This document shows positions 39,488-42,784 of a stretch of 42,784 nt of DNA, in pieces (position 1 is the stretch's first letter; every line of letters starts with the position of its first letter). The position numbers and the translations under genes were made by a program. Source of the DNA: GCA-2730975 sp937893275 (GTDB lineage Bacteria > Verrucomicrobiota > Verrucomicrobiia > Opitutales > Seribacteraceae); assembly GCA_963968595.1 (NCBI GenBank), contig CAXAHJ010000023.1:1-42784 (forward strand). The letters run 5' to 3'. Under the pieces are notes generated by a model. That model did not search any database. It was not told the DNA's origin and saw nothing but the letters and a program-made list of their open reading frames with translations.

Positions 39488-41731
39488 TCAGATTTCTCGA
39501 ATACGTAGGTTTCGGAAGCGGTAGACACCCTCCTCGGAATGGTGTTGCAGGCCAATGGTTCCGAACTTGTGCTTGGAGTCCTTGATGTCACTGCAGAGCT
39601 GTCCGTTTACCCAGGTTCGAATTCTCTCTCCCTTGCACATGACCCGGATCTGATTCCATGCCCCGGCCTTGTAGAACGTTCCTGTCCGGTCGACGAAGTC
39701 ATTGATCTTTGCCTCCTCGTCGGGCGGTTTCATCCAACCCACCCCGATGTCATAGATTCCGCCGCTGCGGATATCCGAAATTTCGCTTTGGTACCCCTCC
39801 GGAAGGTTTTTTCCCTTGGGCAGCACGCAACGGAAGCCTATTCCCGAGTCGAAGTTCTTACCAGGCGTAAAAGCCTCCAATTCAAGGACGAAGTCGAAGA
39901 ATTCAAGAGTGTGCAGGTAAAAAACCTGAAGGGCGGGAGAAAGGTGGATTTCACCGTCCACCACCTCGATGCCGATCGGTTCGGCGACCTGCGATACGGG
40001 TTCCCCGGGTTTGGAAGCAAAGGGTTGACGCCAGCCCTTCAGGGACTTTCCATCGAAAAGAGAAGTCCACCCCTTGTCCGGCAATCCGATCTCGAAGGTT
40101 CCGAATTCTCTCCAAGGAGGAAAGAGGGTTTCGCCTTTGCGAAGCTTGGGGGCCGGAGGGACGTCGTATTCCTCGCGCAGCTTCATCAATTCACCCTTCA
40201 TGCGGGAAAGAACTTCCGCATACTCCGGATCGTCGTGCACCGATTTCATCTCCATTGGATCCTTCTCCAAGTCGAAAAGTTCCCATTCGTTCAAATCGTA
40301 AAAATGCATCAGCTTGTGCCGACTGTTCCTAACCCCGTCATGGCGCCGCACCGCATGGTACTCGGGGAAACAATAATAGTGATAATAAACCGACTCCCTC
40401 CAGTCGGCGGGTTCCTTCCCTTCGAACAGCGGTTTCAGGCTCTTACCCTGCATATCCGAAGGTTGCTCGATGCCCGCGAGATCAAGAAAAGTTTGAGCAA
40501 AGTCGAGGTTGGAAACCATTTGCTCGTTGACCATTCCAGCTTTAGCCACCCCAGACCAACGGACAAGCAAAGGCGTCTTCAAGGATTCCTCGTACATGAA
40601 GCGTTTGTCGAACCAGCCATGCTCCCCTAAGAAAAATCCTTGGTCCGACGCATAGATCACGACCGTATTCTCGGCTAGGCCCGACTCGTCCAGGTAATCG
40701 AGCATAGTCCCTACCGATTCGTCGAGCGACTTGATACAGGCTAGGTAGTCGGCCATGTACCTTTGGTATTTCCAGCGCACTAGGTCGTCCCCCTGCGGGC
40801 GTTTTTCAAGAACGTCTGCCCGTATCTTGTCGTATACTTCGTTCCATTTCTTTTTCTGGGCCTTGTTCATCCGGTCCTGACGGAATGGTACCATCTTGTT
40901 GTCTAGGGCCAGATCCATGGTCACGCGGAGGGTCATGTCCTGAGTCTGAGCAGGGATTCCTCTACCTTTGTAATCGTCGAAAAGATTCTTTGGTTCAGGA
41001 TATTCCTTGGCGACGTATTCGTCGAGTAGGTGAACGGGCGGCAGCCAAAAACGGTGAGGGGCCTTGTGCTGAACCATGAGCATGAAAGGCTTTTTCTTGT
41101 CCCTGTCTTGCTCCAACCAGTCGATTGATTTGCTTACCACGGCCTCGGTTACGTATTCCCCGGGCGTTCCAGCAACCAAACCATCGGGGGTACGGAAGTC
41201 GGGAGCATAATAGGTTCCCTGCCCAGGCAGGACGTTCCAAAAGTCATAGCCCTGCGGATCGGTTCCCAAGTGCCACTTCCCAATCACCGCGGTTTGGTAG
41301 CCACCCTTTTGCAGGAGCTTGGGAAAGGTCTGCTGGTTCCCGTCGAAACGATGCTCATTCTCCATGAAGCCGTTCAAATGGGAATGCTTTCCGGTCTGGA
41401 TGACCGCCCGGCTCGGACCACACAGGGCATTTGTCACGAAGCAGTTGTCGAAACGAATGCCCTCATTTGCAATCCTATCCAAATTGGGGGTCGGGGCAAC
41501 CTTGCTTAGCCTTCCACCATAAGCGGAAACGGCTTCATAGGAATGATCGTCCGAAAAAATGAAAATGATATTGGGCCTGTTCTTTTGTCCCTTGATGGAT
41601 TTTTTCGCAGGAGGCTTGGAAACTCCAGGCGCGGCTTGCGTTTCCTTTTCAGTAGATTGCTCAGGCGGCTTGGCGGTCTGGCAAGCGTTCAAAAAGAGCA
41701 GAAGCAGCCAGAGAAAAAAGGGTGTTTTCAT
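39488..41731 (-). CDS. Sulfatase-DUF1080 fusion lipoprotein
   Basis: A 747-residue two-domain protein. The leader ends with the lipobox FLNAC, so Cys17 should be lipidated and the protein membrane-anchored. A Pro/Lys-rich spacer (about 18-52) leads to the sulfatase domain (about 53-530): D61-D62 metal pair (FSDDHS), CGPSRAVIQTGKHSHLNG with Cys104 as formylglycine precursor, IYASDQGFFLGEHGW and LFDLEKDPMEMKSV. A linker of about 20 residues then leads to a DUF1080 domain from about residue 553 (SLFDGKSLKGW) to the end (FRNLRIREI). The frame is continuous. Tethering a sugar-binding or hydrolysing jelly-roll to a sulfatase suggests both act on one substrate molecule (inference). The single-domain DUF1080 gene follows 69 nt later. 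Confidence 0.95.
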   Translation of the reverse strand: MKTPFFLWLLLLFLNACQTAKPPEQSTEKETQAAPGVSKPPAKKSIKGQKNRPNIIFIFSDDHSYEAVSAYGGRLSKVAPTPNLDRIANEGIRFDNCFVTNALCGPSRAVIQTGKHSHLNGFMENEHRFDGNQQTFPKLLQKGGYQTAVIGKWHLGTDPQGYDFWNVLPGQGTYYAPDFRTPDGLVAGTPGEYVTEAVVSKSIDWLEQDRDKKKPFMLMVQHKAPHRFWLPPVHLLDEYVAKEYPEPKNLFDDYKGRGIPAQTQDMTLRVTMDLALDNKMVPFRQDRMNKAQKKKWNEVYDKIRADVLEKRPQGDDLVRWKYQRYMADYLACIKSLDESVGTMLDYLDESGLAENTVVIYASDQGFFLGEHGWFDKRFMYEESLKTPLLVRWSGVAKAGMVNEQMVSNLDFAQTFLDLAGIEQPSDMQGKSLKPLFEGKEPADWRESVYYHYYCFPEYHAVRRHDGVRNSRHKLMHFYDLNEWELFDLEKDPMEMKSVHDDPEYAEVLSRMKGELMKLREEYDVPPAPKLRKGETLFPPWREFGTFEIGLPDKGWTSLFDGKSLKGWRQPFASKPGEPVSQVAEPIGIEVVDGEIHLSPALQVFYLHTLEFFDFVLELEAFTPGKNFDSGIGFRCVLPKGKNLPEGYQSEISDIRSGGIYDIGVGWMKPPDEEAKINDFVDRTGTFYKAGAWNQIRVMCKGERIRTWVNGQLCSDIKDSKHKFGTIGLQHHSEEGVYRFRNLRIREI

Positions 41732-41795
41732 TATATCGGGGGATGGTCAGGCTTCCTACGTTTTCAAGGGGTGGAGTAAGGGGAGAGAAGGGAAA

Positions 41796-42784
41796 CTAAG
41801 CGCGCAGAAGAACGAGTTCCCCCGTGCTATCTGCGAAGCGGTCCAAATTCAGACCAAGCGCCCGGGCTTGGGTAAGCCACAGGTTGGCCAAGGGTACGCC
41901 ACCCTCCGGGGCCACGTACTTCCCGCCCACTTTGGGGGTCAAACCGGATTGCTCGGAAAGGTTGAAATGCCGTCCAGTCTTGAACGCCCCGCCTCCGGAA
42001 CCTGCGGTCACGATGGGCAAGGCGCTGTACTGATGGGTTGCGCCGTCACCCAGACCCGAGCCATAGGTAAAGAGGGTGTTGTCAAGAAGGGTCTTCCCAT
42101 TGGCCTCCTTGATCCCATCCATCTTCTCGAGCAGGTAAGCGAATTGCTCCATATGGAAATGATCCACCTTGATCAGATCATCGATGAATTTTTTCTGGTT
42201 ATGGGACATTTGGTGATGACTACGTGGCTTGTCGAACAAGCTCTCGAACAAATAGGGCGTATCCCAACGCTCGGGTCCTACCATGAAGGTGGCGACATTG
42301 GTCAACCCACTCTGCAAGGCAACCACCATGAGATCCCCCATCAAGCGGATGTACTCCCCTCGGGGAAGCTTGCCCGCCATAGGCACGTCGAGATCAACCT
42401 TGCTCAGTTCGTTCTTCAAGCCCTCGAGCTTGGAAAGCTGGGTTTCGATGGTACGGATGGAATCGAAATACTCAGCGAACTTATCTTGATCCTCCCGGCC
42501 CAGATCGCGCTTGAGCGAGCGGGCATCCTCGAGGACCAGATCAGTAATGTTTCGGTATGCGTTCCGCTCATCCGACTTGAAAAGCCTGCGGTAAGCAAGC
42601 AAGGGATCGCGCATGGACGGAGCGACGTATTCCGTCCCGTACCAGGAAATATTGTCGAACTGGATGGATTCCTTGTTGTCTTTGTGGCTGTTGCAACTGA
42701 ACTCCAAGGTTTTGAAAGGGGTCACCCCTCCGATCTTTTCCGCCACGACGTGATCAAGCGTTCTCGCCTGTGGGTAAGGAGAAT
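41796..42784 (-). CDS. DUF1552 (HXXSHH family) protein, N-terminus outside window
   Basis: The minus-strand frame is open through the window edge, with PYPQARTLDHVVAEKIGG before the first GTG-like codon, so the start lies beyond position 42784. At least 329 codons are visible. The sequence matches DUF1552 (PF07586): ISWYGTEYVAPSMRDPLLAYRRLF, the LMGDLMVVALQSGLTNVATFM helix and VPLANLWLTQARALGL near the C-terminus. The family's HXXSHH motif appears as HQMSHN (about 42204-42221), with Asn in place of the last His. The family is often Tat-exported and stands beside cytochrome genes with DUF1587, DUF1592 or similar domains, which would lie upstream of the window. It is the first visible gene of the sulfatase cluster, 64 nt before the fusion gene. 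Function unknown. Confidence 0.93.
   Translation of the reverse strand, partial: SPYPQARTLDHVVAEKIGGVTPFKTLEFSCNSHKDNKESIQFDNISWYGTEYVAPSMRDPLLAYRRLFKSDERNAYRNITDLVLEDARSLKRDLGREDQDKFAEYFDSIRTIETQLSKLEGLKNELSKVDLDVPMAGKLPRGEYIRLMGDLMVVALQSGLTNVATFMVGPERWDTPYLFESLFDKPRSHHQMSHNQKKFIDDLIKVDHFHMEQFAYLLEKMDGIKEANGKTLLDNTLFTYGSGLGDGATHQYSALPIVTAGSGGGAFKTGRHFNLSEQSGLTPKVGGKYVAPEGGVPLANLWLTQARALGLNLDRFADSTGELVLLRA

Noticed and set aside
1..42784. CRISPR arrays, insertion sequences, prophage genes, tRNA or rRNA
   Set aside because: Read through on both strands without finding regular spaced repeats, transposase or phage proteins, or RNA gene signatures; only small hairpins were seen.

Overview
The window looks like chromosomal DNA of a Planctomycetota-Verrucomicrobiota type heterotroph, most likely a marine verrucomicrobium (inference). 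Four type-I sulfatases, two DUF1501 proteins, one DUF1552/HXXSHH protein, four DUF1080 domains, four PQQ-like beta-propeller proteins, a twin-arginine Gfo/Idh/MocA oxidoreductase and a multihaem cytochrome c are packed into 43 kb. That mix is typical of this superphylum. No phage, insertion sequence, CRISPR, tRNA or rRNA was recognised. Of 30 genes, 28 lie on the minus strand, so transcription runs from high to low coordinates. Most products carry Sec, lipoprotein or Tat export signals, so the window mainly encodes a cell-surface or periplasmic catabolic apparatus.

Layout. (a) 42784-28914: a long co-directional run with short gaps. It encodes DUF1552 (cut by the window edge), a sulfatase-DUF1080 fusion lipoprotein, DUF1080, a SnoaL-like protein, two sulfatases, a lipoprotein lactonase-like amidohydrolase, an MFS carrier, a five-haem cytochrome c and a six-bladed sugar-dehydrogenase-like propeller. 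The last two overlap by 17 nt. (b) 28761-24559: a RapA-type SNF2 ATPase (minus) converging on a DNA cytosine-5 methyltransferase (plus). These are the only clear nucleic-acid genes. (c) 24414-18888: a DUF3500-DUF1080 fusion, an unrecognised cytoplasmic protein, a PQQ-like propeller and a DUF1501 protein. (d) 18862-18011: a small exported trypsin-fold protease on the plus strand. (e) 17848-4147: a second long run with metallophosphoesterase, DUF1080, PQQ-like propeller, DUF1501, a secreted propeller, an Ig-like protein, two more PQQ-like propellers, an alpha/beta hydrolase (ATGA overlap) and a DMFase-like protein. (f) 3997-1: Gfo/Idh/MocA oxidoreductase, terminator, sulfatase and the start of a sialate O-acetylesterase cut by the window edge.

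How the genes may work together (inference). Region (a) reads like a route for sulfated sugars: sulfatases remove sulfate, the propeller and cytochrome could oxidise a sugar outside the cytoplasm, the lipoprotein amidohydrolase could open the lactone, and the MFS carrier could move the product. Regions (c) and (e) contain the same pair, PQQ-like propeller followed by DUF1501, in the same order and with nearly the same spacing, which suggests a functional unit. No transcription regulator, TonB receptor, sulfatase-maturation enzyme or polysaccharide lyase is in the window, so those parts must lie elsewhere.
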